Source: Spirochaetota bacterium (GTDB lineage: Bacteria > Spirochaetota > UBA4802 > UBA5550). Taken from it: a stretch of 64,000 nt of DNA. The notes under the pieces are model-generated. The model made no database searches, was not told the origin of the DNA, and was given only the letters and a program-made list of their open reading frames with translations. The stretch spans positions 23,562-87,561 of the forward strand of contig QKCL01000035.1 in the NCBI GenBank assembly GCA_003246895.1. Direction: 5' to 3'. Position numbers and translations under genes: made by a program. Shown here piece by piece: positions 26,201 through 35,667 of the stretch (positions are counted from its first letter, which is position 1; every line of letters begins with the position of its first letter).

Positions 26201-26545
26201 ATCTACGCTGTCCTTTATATCCTGAATCACCTTATCCTTGTGGGGATGGCCCTTTTCAATATACACAGCAAGAACCGATACGTTTTCAATATTATAGGAC
26301 CTTACTTTTTCAATGCCGTCAATTTCCCTGAGTTTCTTCTCAATGGGTATGGTAATGAGGCTTTCAAGTTCATCGGGGGAACCGCCGGGATATACAGTCT
26401 TTATGCTCACCATGTCAAAACTGACTTCCGGAAATGATTCCCTGTTCAGACCGGATATTGTCATGAACCCAAGAAGATAGATGAGTCCGATGAGAAGACC
26501 CACGACGAGCTTTTCCTTTATCAGATACTGTATAATACCAACCAT
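23285..26545 (-). CDS. RND-family efflux transporter permease (AcrB/MdtB/CzcA-like)
   Basis: 1086 residues, normal RND length, with two large periplasmic loops and twelve membrane segments. Segment 4 reads GMIMVLGMIVDFGIVISENAH, so it has one Asp where AcrB has an Asp pair, plus the conserved Glu. Late blocks such as SLAGVIVSNTVTLVEFIN and TTVLGLLPS fit the family. RND pumps normally need a membrane-fusion protein and an outer-membrane channel; neither is adjacent. There is a long polar linker and a cysteine-containing tail (LLCPLG). It sits next to the B12 genes but has its own terminator and no riboswitch, so a corrinoid role is unproven. Confidence 0.9.
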   Translation of the reverse strand: MVGIIQYLIKEKLVVGLLIGLIYLLGFMTISGLNRESFPEVSFDMVSIKTVYPGGSPDELESLITIPIEKKLREIDGIEKVRSYNIENVSVLAVYIEKGHPHKDKVIQDIKDSVDLVEGLPDNADDPVVEEIKVDKTQVIDVAIIAKNEDISLKKLRDVGDGLEDFLYDINGVAEVEKFGFYDREFLIEVDPGKLAKYRLGMNDVTRKLSDRNIDLPGGPLRIGDDEYTLRTKGQFNNINEVLDTVIVSNDAGYSARIRDIATVKDTVEEPDILERYTGKRAVVFRIWKKRSADELVLADKIKEKMKVYVNPDVANVKLEMFNDRSEFTRNNIESVVTNAITGFILLAAILFFFLGMRMAIIVTATIPLVFMFAFIGMGYFGVTLNVVSLFGMIMVLGMIVDFGIVISENAHRYYEMGMRKNEAIMKCVKELVWPVTVTFLCISAAFTPLMLLTGIMGKFIKYIPMVVMICLAASWIVALFLLPSILDSFMKGHKHEGREEEATVLEDGERLEKGLFGRVQLKYMKFLKFMLKFRYVTVLSLFLLLVASLKLLPVVGFVFFPGGGSENIEIKTYLPNSRNLDANLREIKKIEAIIGKLPKKELECFYSRVGTEVADGLDPKPGDGTHKSTIFIYLTPEKDRDRIASEIEEQLRRDISTAQSKGEIAGNMRVNVAVQESGPPVGDPINIEIRGKDFDTLNKIAGEYISYLKTVKGVFDIRSDFEPGKTEFRYKTDELLATRAKLSVRDIATSINASFEGAQATTVRDGEDEITLRVRFNENTRKRMKGLNEVMISNNQGGLIPLGMVTKRVTQPGYSQINRLNYKRIVQVKANVDLAKTNSMAVNKDLAMKFSGISKKYPDYFVSYGGEQEDTKESLSELGVFFQIALVVIFIILAVFFKSLMVPFVVMSAIPFAFIGVIGALFLHGEPLCFMSILALFSLAGVIVSNTVTLVEFINLKRDEDHSLKDAIAEAAVLRLRPIILTTGTTVLGLLPSIYGIGDKNYMVAPLALGFGYGLIFATVITLVLVPCFYNIAEDVKRGTCRLLCPLGIHMRPTIFGSETEEGSGGAPKSCKKGILNKLIIRKKK

Positions 26546-26738
26546 TTTTCAACCCTCATGACAAAACTGTATTTAAATAAAAATATAAATTTTTAAAAAT
26601 TATTTTCATAAATTGCTCAAATATAACGCATTCAGTCAAGTTTAATTTTACAAACAGACCTTGTCTGTATGTATTATAGTTCTATAAGACTTCAGTAATT
26701 AAATTGACAGAACCCTCCCAAAGAATAAAGTACCATCC

Positions 26739-27158
26739 ATGAAAAAAATAATAACAATACTTCTGATATCAGTCAGTGCATACGCCGGCATATCATTCAA
26801 TACAGCAAAGCTTCTTATCAATGGAAAAAAATTTACTGCAGAAATAGCCGATACCAACGAAAGAAGGGAACACGGCCTCATGTACCGGAAATTTTTACCG
26901 GAAAACAGAGCCATGATTTTTATTCATGATGATGAGGATTACTATTCATACTGGATGAAAAACTGTTTCATAAGCCTGGATATGGTTTTTTTAAACAGCC
27001 GGAAAGAGGTAGTGCACATATTTTATGATGTGCCGCCGTGCAGGGAAATATTCTGCAGCACCTACAGAACTCCGGTTAAGGCAAAATATATCATAGAGTT
27101 CAATTCCGGTACTGCAAAAAGATTAGGGATCAGAAAAGGAACAGTTGCCCGTTTCTGA
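26739..27158 (+). CDS. DUF192 family secreted protein
   Basis: 139 residues. A signal peptide covers about residues 1-17 (hydrophobic, ending AYAG). The rest matches DUF192: FTAEIADTNERREHGLMYRK, then MIFIHDDEDYYSYWMKN, LDMVFLNS, and YIIEFNSGTAKRLGI near the end. DUF192 proteins are small, secreted and of uncertain function. It is divergent from the RND gene and convergent with the chemoreceptor gene (12-base gap). Confidence 0.85.
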   Translation: MKKIITILLISVSAYAGISFNTAKLLINGKKFTAEIADTNERREHGLMYRKFLPENRAMIFIHDDEDYYSYWMKNCFISLDMVFLNSRKEVVHIFYDVPPCREIFCSTYRTPVKAKYIIEFNSGTAKRLGIRKGTVARF

Positions 27159-27170
27159 TCCGTTTCAGAA

Positions 27171-28946
27171 CTACTTATTCAGAACAAAAAATGCAAGTGA
27201 TTCATGAAGTCTTTCCGCATCTGCTTCTATTTTTCTGGAAAGTGACGCAAGTTCCTCAGCCTCTGAAGCAGTATGCTGAATCATGTCATTCATGTTCCCT
27301 ATGGATTTAACAATTTCATTTGTGGCAGTTTTCTGTTCATCAGTGGTTGTATGAATGATATCAGATGTATTCTTAACTATTGTTGTTTCACTTGTGACTC
27401 TCTGATTCATTTCACCCTGACGTTTCATGAGTGAATCAATGGATGACATCATTTCATTAATGACATTGATTCCGTCCATGATTGTCTTGATTTTTGAAAC
27501 AGTGTCCTCTGCAGTTTTTAGATTCTCGCCGATTTCCCTGTTATTAACAAGAATGAGAGAACTGATATCACCGGTACTTGTAGCAGTCTGGTCTGCAAGT
27601 TTTGAAATCTCATCGGCAACAACTGCAAAGCCCTTTCCGGCCTCTCCTGCCCTGGCCGATTCGATAGCAGCATTCAACGAAAGAAGATTTATTTTGTCGG
27701 AGATATCATTTATGATATCCACAATGTTTTTCATCTTTTCGGAACTGTCCATGACCATGCCCAACTTCTGGTTCATGCTCACAATGGATTCCTCTCCATT
27801 TTTTGCCTCCAGGCTGATCGATTCGATCTTGCCTCTAGAACTTACCATATTCTCATTAACATCCCTGATAAGGGCGGAGAGTTCATCAAGCAGTGTTGTA
27901 AACTGGACAACAACATCAAACTGATTCTTGGCTCCATCGGCAATCTGATCCATGCCTGCTGAAACCTCTTCGATTGAGGCGGTCATTTCCTCTATTGAAG
28001 CAGCCTGTCCCTGTGCATGTTCAACAAAACTGCCTGAGGATCTGGACATGCTTTCTGAGGCGGTTTTAAGCCCCTTGGAGATGACATCTATTTCATTTAA
28101 TACCTTCTTCACCTGATCTACAAGTTTACACAATGATTTGGATATCTCGCCCATCTCATCTTTTGACCTGATATTTATCTCACAGGTAAGATCACCGGAA
28201 CCTATCTGTTTTATTATTTTTAAAATTTTCTCAACTGAACTGTTTATTCGTCCAACCATTACACGTCCAATGATCAAAACAATCAGGACAACTCCGCCGG
28301 AAACTCCAAGTACCATAAACATGGTCTTGTTTTTATTTGCCTTGAGTTCAGCCTGAATCTCCTTGAGCTCGGCTTCAATATCATCAGTATATGTACCGCC
28401 GCATACTGTCCATTTCCATGGTTCATAATACTTCGTATAAACTATCTTCTCGCTTATCTCTTTGGTGGTTGGTTTTTCATAATAATAAGACACAAAACCT
28501 CCCCCCTCCCTTGCGGTATCCATCAGTGCAGCCCTGAATTTGAACCCTTTTACATCTTTTCTTTCAAGGCTTGCAACTGTTCCCCAGAATTTTCTATTGG
28601 TACCGTGAAATGCCCATATCCATGAGTTGTCCTTCTGGAGCTCATATGCAAAGAAATATCCGCTGCCGTTGTCATACCTGAGCTTTGCCACATGATCCTT
28701 CGCTCTGTTCATTCGCTCTTCAATGGAAAGGTCTTTCAGTTCATCACAGTACTTGACCGAATCATATGCTATTTCTACAAGATTCTTAAGGTAGTCCTTT
28801 TTGGAACTGTAGAGCTGCTTTCGGGAATTTTCAAATCGCAGCTGATATGAACGATTAATAGAAAATACTACAAGCAGCAGAATGATAGCAGCAAGAGCTG
28901 TGAGTGAGCTGAGATTTAGCAGATAAATTTTATTTTTTAACTTCAT
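27171..28946 (-). CDS. Methyl-accepting chemotaxis protein with Cache-type sensor
   Basis: 591 residues. A membrane helix near residues 8-30, a periplasmic Cache domain (about 35-205) with [20 protein letters not shown] and a second helix at about 208-232. A HAMP domain follows, then a long coiled signalling domain with the conserved hairpin tip ([33 protein letters not shown] split across the family motif). Such receptors sense small molecules, often organic acids, and control CheA. It implies the cell is chemotactic. Transcribed alone, convergent with the DUF192 gene. Confidence 0.94.
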   Translation of the reverse strand: MKLKNKIYLLNLSSLTALAAIILLLVVFSINRSYQLRFENSRKQLYSSKKDYLKNLVEIAYDSVKYCDELKDLSIEERMNRAKDHVAKLRYDNGSGYFFAYELQKDNSWIWAFHGTNRKFWGTVASLERKDVKGFKFRAALMDTAREGGGFVSYYYEKPTTKEISEKIVYTKYYEPWKWTVCGGTYTDDIEAELKEIQAELKANKNKTMFMVLGVSGGVVLIVLIIGRVMVGRINSSVEKILKIIKQIGSGDLTCEINIRSKDEMGEISKSLCKLVDQVKKVLNEIDVISKGLKTASESMSRSSGSFVEHAQGQAASIEEMTASIEEVSAGMDQIADGAKNQFDVVVQFTTLLDELSALIRDVNENMVSSRGKIESISLEAKNGEESIVSMNQKLGMVMDSSEKMKNIVDIINDISDKINLLSLNAAIESARAGEAGKGFAVVADEISKLADQTATSTGDISSLILVNNREIGENLKTAEDTVSKIKTIMDGINVINEMMSSIDSLMKRQGEMNQRVTSETTIVKNTSDIIHTTTDEQKTATNEIVKSIGNMNDMIQHTASEAEELASLSRKIEADAERLHESLAFFVLNK

Positions 28947-29138
28947 CTTTCATTCCTTGAATAGTGCAGACACACTTAATTGTCGGATATAAAAACTGGA
29001 TTCTCCAATAGAGAATCACATTAAGTGATAATTACAAGAAATTTTTTTACTTTTGAATACTTCATGAAAATATTTTATAAATCTTGACTTCTGGAAATTC
29101 CATTTTAATTATATCCCGGTCAATATATGGATTAAAAA

Positions 29139-29921
29139 ATGAATACCACAAAGATAGAGATATCAAAAATATCTGACCTAAATGATCATGACAGGGACAT
29201 AATAAACAGCTTTGTCATCTCGCATATGGAAAGAACTCTCCCTGACAGGGACTTCAACTCTCAATTAATGTCAAAACATCTCAGAGATACCGATTTTGTC
29301 ACAATCGCATGGAACGTTACAGATCATGGCAAAGTTCCGGCTGGAGCAATATACTTTCGAATAACCAAACCTGAATTTATGCGGTCAAAAGTGCTTTTCA
29401 TGATCTGTGCAGTAATTGCGACTGACAATGAATCTTCCGGTCTTGCAAGCAGGCTTGCATACATTACAGTAAAAAAATCAATGGGAATTATTCCCGTCAT
29501 GCCTCTTGTATTTGTCTGCCGCACTGCAATACCAAGACTGGTTTCCGGATGGATAAATAATTCCGGAGCATGGCCCAGAATCAGGGAAGATGCACCTGCA
29601 CGGATAAAGGATCTGGCGGATAAACTGGCACAGTTATTTTACCCCAATTCGGAATATGACAGGGAACAGATGATGTTTCATAACTGCTATGGTTTCTCCA
29701 GAGAATGGTCATATGAAATAAACTATGATTCCATAAAATCAAAAGATGAAAAAATCAACGACTACTTCAGGGATAAAATTTTCTTTGAAAAGGACGGGAA
29801 ACTTTTCACTTCAGCGCATGCACTGTTCATGATTTCTGAAATAACCATATGGAAAGTCCTGAAATACCTGATAATAAAAAAAACTAGGATCCCAGGCCTC
29901 CAGCCAGGACACCAAGTCTGA
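29139..29921 (+). CDS. Unknown protein, possibly acyltransferase-like
   Basis: 260 residues, no signal peptide or membrane helix. A middle section with KVPAGAIYFRI and FMICAVIATDNESSGLASR, then VFVCRTAIPRLVSGW, has the strand-helix rhythm of N-acyltransferases (GNAT-like), but no decisive motif is seen. Its last 38 bases overlap the end of the convergent MocR-type gene. No clear ribosome binding site was seen before ATG. I cannot assign a function. Confidence 0.6.
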   Translation: MNTTKIEISKISDLNDHDRDIINSFVISHMERTLPDRDFNSQLMSKHLRDTDFVTIAWNVTDHGKVPAGAIYFRITKPEFMRSKVLFMICAVIATDNESSGLASRLAYITVKKSMGIIPVMPLVFVCRTAIPRLVSGWINNSGAWPRIREDAPARIKDLADKLAQLFYPNSEYDREQMMFHNCYGFSREWSYEINYDSIKSKDEKINDYFRDKIFFEKDGKLFTSAHALFMISEITIWKVLKYLIIKKTRIPGLQPGHQV

Positions 29922-31302
29922 TTACAGCGTTTTTTACTCTTTCATTCCAGATACCGGCACAAATTCTGAAACAGTTATGGTAACTGCTTTTCAATGAGAA
30001 AAGGCATCCCGGCGCGATAAGAATCCCCTCCCTTACAGCAAGTTCGTAGAGCCTGAATGTGTCATAGTTTCCGGGAAGTTCAACCCACAGAATATTTCCC
30101 CCTGCAGGTTCTGTTACTGCCGTACCTTCCGGGAAGCATTCCAGAATGGTTGTTCTCATATCCATGACCTGTTTCTGCACAACGGTTCGTATTTTTCTCA
30201 GATGCCGGTCATATCCCCCCTCCTTCAAAAATCTTGCCATGGCGATCTGGTTAATTGAAGGTGTGGATATATTCATTAGAGTTTTGAGTTTGTTGACTTC
30301 ACTGTAATATTTACCGGGTACAATCCAGCCCACACGGAGCCCCGGAAATGTCGTCTTTGAAAACGATGAACAGAGAATTACATTTTCACCATTGTCATAG
30401 GCCCTGCACACTGACGGTCTTTTGTCAAAGTATAGATCCCCGTATATATCATCTTCAATGAGAGTTATATTATACTTTTTTATAAGCTTAACAAGTTTTC
30501 TTTTATTATCATCAGGCATGGTAAATCCGCTTGGATTATTGAAATTTGAAATAAGAAAGAGCGCCCTGACCGGATGATTTTCAAAAACAAATGTAAGTGT
30601 ATCAATATTTATTCCGTCTTCACCTGTTGGAAGTTCTATGACCTTAAGGCCCAGCCTGTCTATGAGTTCAAGTGCACTGAAATAAAGTGGGCTTTCAAGG
30701 ACAATTGTATCACCGGCACTGCATACGGTCATGAGTGCCAGAAAGACCGCCTCATGACAGCCGTTTGTGATAACCACGTCCTCAGGAGTAATATCCATGC
30801 CGCTGGAGAGACTGATTCTTGCAATCTGCTTTCTCAGTTCATAAAACCCCGGAGACATGAGATAGGAATATGATTCCAGTTCATTGTACTTCAGTGCATC
30901 ATTGATGAATTTGTTAAACCTCTGGAGCGGCCAGAGCTCGTGGTTCAGATTCGAAATACCCAGATTTATTTCAGGCGTAAAATTTTCTCCGTCCTGAAAA
31001 GCGCCATAGACCTGGCAGAAATTCATTATTCTCGGATCAAGTTCGGAAGGGTCTATTTTTTTTGTAATACATTTAAAATCCGGATTATCCTTTACGAAAA
31101 ACCCTGACTGCGGAACTGCATATATGTAGTTCTGGTTTTCCAGCATCCAGTAAGCGTCCTTCACAGTGTTGACACTCACATTCAGTTCCTGGCTCAGAGA
31201 CCTGACAGATGGCAGCCTGTCCCCGTTCTTAAGAGTTCCGCTCTCAATGAGTTTGAGAATTCTGTCTGCAATTTTCTCATACTGGGTTGTCTTCATGTTC
31301 AT
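29884..31302 (-). CDS. MocR-type regulator: GntR wHTH fused to class I aminotransferase
   Basis: 472 residues. Residues about 3-75 form a GntR winged helix (SVRSLSQELNVSVNTVKDAY). The remainder is a PLP-dependent fold: NFNNPSGFT, IEDDIYGDLYFD and the PLP lysine in SSFSKTTFPGLRVGW. MocR proteins such as PdxR and GabR use the aminotransferase fold to sense an amine or PLP and regulate a neighbour. The divergent neighbour at 31467 (DUF2917 protein) is a possible target. Its exact ligand is unknown. It could also act as a transaminase. Confidence 0.9.
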   Translation of the reverse strand: MNMKTTQYEKIADRILKLIESGTLKNGDRLPSVRSLSQELNVSVNTVKDAYWMLENQNYIYAVPQSGFFVKDNPDFKCITKKIDPSELDPRIMNFCQVYGAFQDGENFTPEINLGISNLNHELWPLQRFNKFINDALKYNELESYSYLMSPGFYELRKQIARISLSSGMDITPEDVVITNGCHEAVFLALMTVCSAGDTIVLESPLYFSALELIDRLGLKVIELPTGEDGINIDTLTFVFENHPVRALFLISNFNNPSGFTMPDDNKRKLVKLIKKYNITLIEDDIYGDLYFDKRPSVCRAYDNGENVILCSSFSKTTFPGLRVGWIVPGKYYSEVNKLKTLMNISTPSINQIAMARFLKEGGYDRHLRKIRTVVQKQVMDMRTTILECFPEGTAVTEPAGGNILWVELPGNYDTFRLYELAVREGILIAPGCLFSLKSSYHNCFRICAGIWNERVKNAVIRLGVLAGGLGS

Positions 31303-31466
31303 GCCTCATTATCACACATTAATAATACACTGTAAAGACACAGTTGCCAATATAATACAGGGTACAGTTCATGAATCAGTGCAAATGTTACCAGTTTTTT
31401 TTTGGGAACTGCTGCTTTTCAATAAAATTTTTCTGTTCTATATTCATTGTCAACATGGAGGAGATT

Positions 31467-31769
31467 ATGCACTTACTGAAATATCAAACCGGAATTCAAA
31501 GAGGAAAAACTTTTTTCACCAAAAAACGTGTCTGCACAATATCATGCACTTCCGGGAAAATCTGGATTACATTTCCCTGTTCCGGAGATACTGTTCTATC
31601 CGCCGGCGGGACATTAAACGTGGATTCAGGAAATGTATGCATTATGGCTTTTGAAGATTCTGAAATTACAGTCACAGAACAGTCACACAGATTTTTCCCT
31701 TTCTCTTTTAAGAAAGAAAGGGAAAAATTATCCTCATCAAAAAAAAGAAATTTTGCATCTGTTCAATAA
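31467..31769 (+). CDS. DUF2917 family small protein
   Basis: 100 residues from the ATG at 31467, chosen because GGAGGA lies just upstream; upstream ATGs give an unlikely cysteine-rich extension. The core (about 20-70) matches the DUF2917 cupin-like pattern: CTISCTSGKIWITFPCSGDT, VLSAGG, and VCIMAFEDSEITV. It has no signal peptide. Function is unknown in the family. The last 30 residues overlap an inverted repeat (TTTTTCCCTTTCT with AAGAAAGGGAAAAA), so the C-terminus may double as a terminator. It is divergent from the MocR-type gene. Confidence 0.65.
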   Translation: MHLLKYQTGIQRGKTFFTKKRVCTISCTSGKIWITFPCSGDTVLSAGGTLNVDSGNVCIMAFEDSEITVTEQSHRFFPFSFKKEREKLSSSKKRNFASVQ

Positions 31770-31858
31770 TCTCGTGTCGATCTTACATCAGACCCGTAAG
31801 TTGGGAACTTATGCCACATTTTAAAATACGGCTGTGACAGTGAAACTCAATTCTGCCT

Positions 31859-33604
31859 TCATCCTCCGTATGACGCAATAAATTCCTTCACAGACGGAAT
31901 AATATCCTCTACCTGTTTCGCAATCTTTTCAGAAGTCTTTTCATGGGATTCCGAAAATGCTGAAAAATAGAACTTTATTTTCGGCTCAGTACCAGACGGA
32001 CGGACAGTCACTTTTGACCCGTCGGATAACAGATACTGAAGTACATTTGATTTTGGAAGGATCTGTCCGTCAGTTTCCGAATCCGGTATGTCATTATTTG
32101 CAAAATCCCTCACAGTAACAACTTCAGTTCCACCAATCACTGACGGAGCACTGTTCCTGAAATTTTTCATTATGGCGGATATTATCTCCTGCCCCTTAAG
32201 CCCCGGTGCTTCGATTGAAACGTTTCTATCATCGTAATAACCGTATGTTCCAAATATCTCCTGAAGGAAATCTCCGATGCTCCTTCCGGAATTCATGAGC
32301 CAGGCACAGCACTCGGCAATCATCAGTGTCGCAAGGACGGCATCCTTGTCACGGGCATAGGTGCCGGCAAGATACCCGTAGCTCTCCTCTCCTCCAAAAA
32401 CATATTTAAATGTATTTTCACTTTCGAAGGTTTTTATCTTTTCACCGATGTACTTGAAACCGGTAAGGACATTGAACACCTTCATCGAGAAACTTTCCGC
32501 TATCCTGTCCTGAAGATCTGTGGTGACAACTGTTTTAACCACTGCACCGTTACCCGGCAGTACTTCCTTGTTTTTAAGTGAAGACAGTATATAGTATTCT
32601 ATAATAGCCCCAATATGATTTCCTGAGATTACATCGAATTCACCGCTGCTGTTCTTTACGGCAATTCCCATGCGGTCTGCATCGGGATCTGTTGCAATTA
32701 CAATATCCGCCCCGTTATCAAGTGCGTACCTGATAGCCATATCCAGGGCTTCCTTCTCTTCGGGATTGGGTTTTTTAACAGTTGAAAACTGTGAATCCGG
32801 CTTAAGCTGTTCCTGAACATATATTATATTTTTAAATCCCAGCCTCTCGAAAAGTTTTGGAACCATGGTTCCGCCTGTTCCATGAATTGGAGAATAAACA
32901 ATTTTTATATCGCTTTTACCTATCTCCTCAGGCCTGATGGAAAGAGCAAGAACCTCCTTCAGATAGGCATCATCAATCTCCTGTCCTATCCATTCTATCA
33001 TTCCGCTATCAAGAAGTTTTTCAAAATCTTCACTTTTCACGTCATTCATGGACCTGATTTTTCTGACTTCTTCAATTATTTCCTTATCCTGTGGAGAAAT
33101 GATCTGCGCGCCGTCACTCCAGTATGCCTTGTAGCCGTTATACTCCTTTGGATTATGACTTGCCGTAATTACTATACCGGTTATGCATCCAAGATAGCGC
33201 ACCGCAAAACTCAGTTCCGGTGTGGGCCTCATCTCGCTGAAGAGATATGCCTTGATTCCGTTTGAGGCAAATACTCTTGCAGTTTCCATTGCAAATTCCC
33301 TTGAGTACATCCTTGAATCATAGGCTATTGCTGCTGACTTCTCACCTGAAGCAGATCTGTTTACATAATTGGAAAGCCCCTGGGTGGCCTTTGCAATGAC
33401 ATATCTGTTCATTCCGTTTGTGCCATTTCTTATTATACCCCTGAGGCCTCCTGTACCGAATTCAAGTTCTACGGCAAACCTCTCATTGAGTTCCTGTTCA
33501 TCACCGGAATCAACGAGCGATTTTATCTCATCAATACACTCCAGTTCATATGGTTCAGCTGTCCATTCAGCAACTCTCTGCATCACTTCCTGTGATAGGG
33601 ACAT
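31859..33604 (-). CDS. Phosphoglucomutase/phosphomannomutase (alpha-D-phosphohexomutase)
   Basis: 581 residues, the PGM2/PgcA-type length. The phosphoserine loop is TASHNPKEYNGYK, the metal loop is DPDADRMGIA, the sugar-binding loop GGEESYG and the phosphate-binding end VRPSGTEPKIKFY. It interconverts glucose-1-phosphate and glucose-6-phosphate (or the mannose pair) in sugar and cell-envelope metabolism. It is transcribed alone, with AT-rich intergenic sequence on both sides. Confidence 0.94.
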   Translation of the reverse strand: MSLSQEVMQRVAEWTAEPYELECIDEIKSLVDSGDEQELNERFAVELEFGTGGLRGIIRNGTNGMNRYVIAKATQGLSNYVNRSASGEKSAAIAYDSRMYSREFAMETARVFASNGIKAYLFSEMRPTPELSFAVRYLGCITGIVITASHNPKEYNGYKAYWSDGAQIISPQDKEIIEEVRKIRSMNDVKSEDFEKLLDSGMIEWIGQEIDDAYLKEVLALSIRPEEIGKSDIKIVYSPIHGTGGTMVPKLFERLGFKNIIYVQEQLKPDSQFSTVKKPNPEEKEALDMAIRYALDNGADIVIATDPDADRMGIAVKNSSGEFDVISGNHIGAIIEYYILSSLKNKEVLPGNGAVVKTVVTTDLQDRIAESFSMKVFNVLTGFKYIGEKIKTFESENTFKYVFGGEESYGYLAGTYARDKDAVLATLMIAECCAWLMNSGRSIGDFLQEIFGTYGYYDDRNVSIEAPGLKGQEIISAIMKNFRNSAPSVIGGTEVVTVRDFANNDIPDSETDGQILPKSNVLQYLLSDGSKVTVRPSGTEPKIKFYFSAFSESHEKTSEKIAKQVEDIIPSVKEFIASYGG

Positions 33605-34036
33605 ATCAATCCTCCGACATATATTTTTTTAATTTTCATTTATTCAATTTCGCCCGGATCACTGGCATTTAGCAGTGCCGGACAGAAAAACCCCATTCGC
33701 AGATATTCAATCCTGAATGATTACTATTCTGCGGTCCGGGAATTACACCTCAATATCAATATTATTCACACCCCGGGAAGATATCAAATCTTTAACTGCT
33801 CCGTTTATCTTTTTTTATTCCCTGATTTCAGCAATGCCAGCAAAATTCAATGGAATACTCTGTCCATTCTAGTTACAGGCGAAACCCTTATGATTTATCA
33901 TGACTGATTGAGGATATTTCTGAGAACTGCTCATTGCAGGATATTTTTGATTTTAAAGCTTCCAGGAAGGATTATAATAATTAATGAATAAAAACAAATG
34001 CAGACATGGCAACCGAAAACCATGCCTGATAAAGTT
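33605..34036. other. 432-base gap with no recognised gene
   Basis: This stretch between the phosphomutase start and the 168-residue ORF end is AT-rich. No reading frame with a plausible start and ribosome binding site was seen, nor a clear terminator, riboswitch or repeat. It probably contains the phosphomutase promoter and leader on the minus strand. Confidence 0.5.
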
Positions 34037-34543
34037 CTATATTGCCATTGCATCACTGAAAGAGGAATGCCATGCTATTTCAGCTTCAGTGAAAGTGTTT
34101 GTTATCCCCATTTCAACATAATACTGCTTTAAAATTTTAAGATGTTCGATCTCTCTTTCTTCATCGGAAATTTCTGCATCTGAAAATGAAGCGTTTTCAT
34201 GAGAATCCACCCATTTATAAAAATCATTGCCCTTGTCATTAAATATCAGATAACTTGATATTATATCAAATTTTATTGTATTTAATGAACGGAGAAGTTC
34301 ATCATCATCCTTGAAAGCATGGGCAGTTGCCACATCGGCCTGAAAATAATCTCCCCATGTTATTATATCGGGAAATATGCCGTACTTTTTCTCAAGCTTT
34401 TCAAGATCAGGTTTACTGATATAGTTCTTTGATGAAACACGGTCAACAAACTCTTTCAGGTAGATGAGACTGCTGATTCTATGGGCAGACATTCCATTAC
34501 GGTTTATAATCGGCATTATTGATGGGTTTATCAGATCTGTCAT
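34037..34543 (-). CDS. Unknown cytoplasmic protein, 168 residues
   Basis: Charged, mostly helical, no signal peptide or membrane segment. Features include a KPDLEKLEKKYG helix, FPDIITWGDYFQADVATAH and an acidic stretch (SDEEREIEHLKILKQ). No family is recognised. It starts 63 bases after the PHP gene end on the same strand, so it might be in the same transcript. The regular helices suggest a folded, real protein. Confidence 0.6.
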   Translation of the reverse strand: MTDLINPSIMPIINRNGMSAHRISSLIYLKEFVDRVSSKNYISKPDLEKLEKKYGIFPDIITWGDYFQADVATAHAFKDDDELLRSLNTIKFDIISSYLIFNDKGNDFYKWVDSHENASFSDAEISDEEREIEHLKILKQYYVEMGITNTFTEAEIAWHSSFSDAMAI

Positions 34544-34605
34544 AAAAATCTCCCGGTAAAATAAAATTGAGTTATTTTACCTTCGGCAGATTGCAGAACA
34601 GGAGA

Positions 34606-35469
34606 TTAGCATTTTTTATCAGGAATATCCTGCATTTTAGAATGAAGGCTTTCATACACTTCATCATAGGGAATCGCTTCTCCGGGCTGATAGTAACCGA
34701 TTACCTCGTTTTTATCACCATGGTAATCGCTCCCCCCTGAGATGACCAGCTTATATTTAACTGCAAGCCTTCTGAGTTCTCCGATTTCAGCCGGTTTATT
34801 GAATGAAGCATAGACTTCTATTCCTTCCACTCCGGAATCCACAAACCCCTTGAGTTTGGCTTCAAATTCCGAAATACCGTTATAGTTTATTGATGAAGGA
34901 TGGGCTATTACAGGTATACCTCCGGCATTTTTGACTAGCCTGACAGCATCATGAAGACTGACCCTCTCCTTGCCAACATATCCCGGCTTCCCCTTGACCA
35001 GAAATTTCTGGAAGACATCGTTTGTATTCACTGCATAACCGTGTTTAACAAGGGTTCGCGCAACATGGGGCCTTCCCATTACTCCGCCTCCGCTCTCCTC
35101 AATGACATCTTCAACGGGAATGTGTATTCCGTTTCTTGAGAGATCCTCTATTATTCTGTATATTCTGTTATCCCTGACCTCCTGGAGATGAGCTGAGACG
35201 GACGAAATTTCCCGGTCCCTGTGGTCAATTCCCAGCCCCACAAGATGGAATGACCCGTCGTGGTAATCTATACTGAACTCAATCCCTGTTACGAGTGTTA
35301 TATCCCTGTCTTCTGAATATGATACAGCCTCTTCCAGCCCTGAAACAGTATCGTGGTCGGTGATAGCCAGTACTGAGATACCGTTCTTAATTGCAAAATC
35401 TATTAATTCCGAGGGTGTTTTCAGCCCGTCTGATGCACTCGTATGGCAATGAAGATCAATTTTTTTCAT
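34606..35469 (-). CDS. PHP-domain phosphoesterase (YciV/RNase AM-like)
   Basis: 287 residues. The PHP metal motifs are all there: DLHCHTSASDG at the start, AITDHDTVSG, GIEFS, a middle GRPHVAR, IPVIAHPSS and a terminal GGSDYHG. This pattern fits the YciV family, which splits 3',5'-bisphosphonucleotides or trims RNA 5' ends. It is read alone or with the 168-residue ORF downstream. Confidence 0.9.
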   Translation of the reverse strand: MKKIDLHCHTSASDGLKTPSELIDFAIKNGISVLAITDHDTVSGLEEAVSYSEDRDITLVTGIEFSIDYHDGSFHLVGLGIDHRDREISSVSAHLQEVRDNRIYRIIEDLSRNGIHIPVEDVIEESGGGVMGRPHVARTLVKHGYAVNTNDVFQKFLVKGKPGYVGKERVSLHDAVRLVKNAGGIPVIAHPSSINYNGISEFEAKLKGFVDSGVEGIEVYASFNKPAEIGELRRLAVKYKLVISGGSDYHGDKNEVIGYYQPGEAIPYDEVYESLHSKMQDIPDKKC

Positions 35470-35667
35470 GAATTTTTACCGGACCCTGTTATATTAAAAG
35501 AGGCAAATGTACACAAATGATGTTTATATCAGATAAGCACACACTGTTTACTAATGAAAGCCTTTTTTAAAAAAATTATTGCCGAAAAATAGGGGTTTAG
35601 AAAAAATATTCAAAAAATAATATATATATAAAAACACCCCCAAAAAATAATACATGAGGATATTTGA

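Noticed and set aside
31371..31466. Longer start for the DUF2917 protein
   Set aside because: The extension is rich in Cys and Phe with no family match; the GGAGGA site points to 31467.
35581..35667. AT-rich leader before the ROK kinase as an origin or special element
   Set aside because: It is simple A/T sequence with a short TATATATATA run; nothing such as DnaA boxes was seen.
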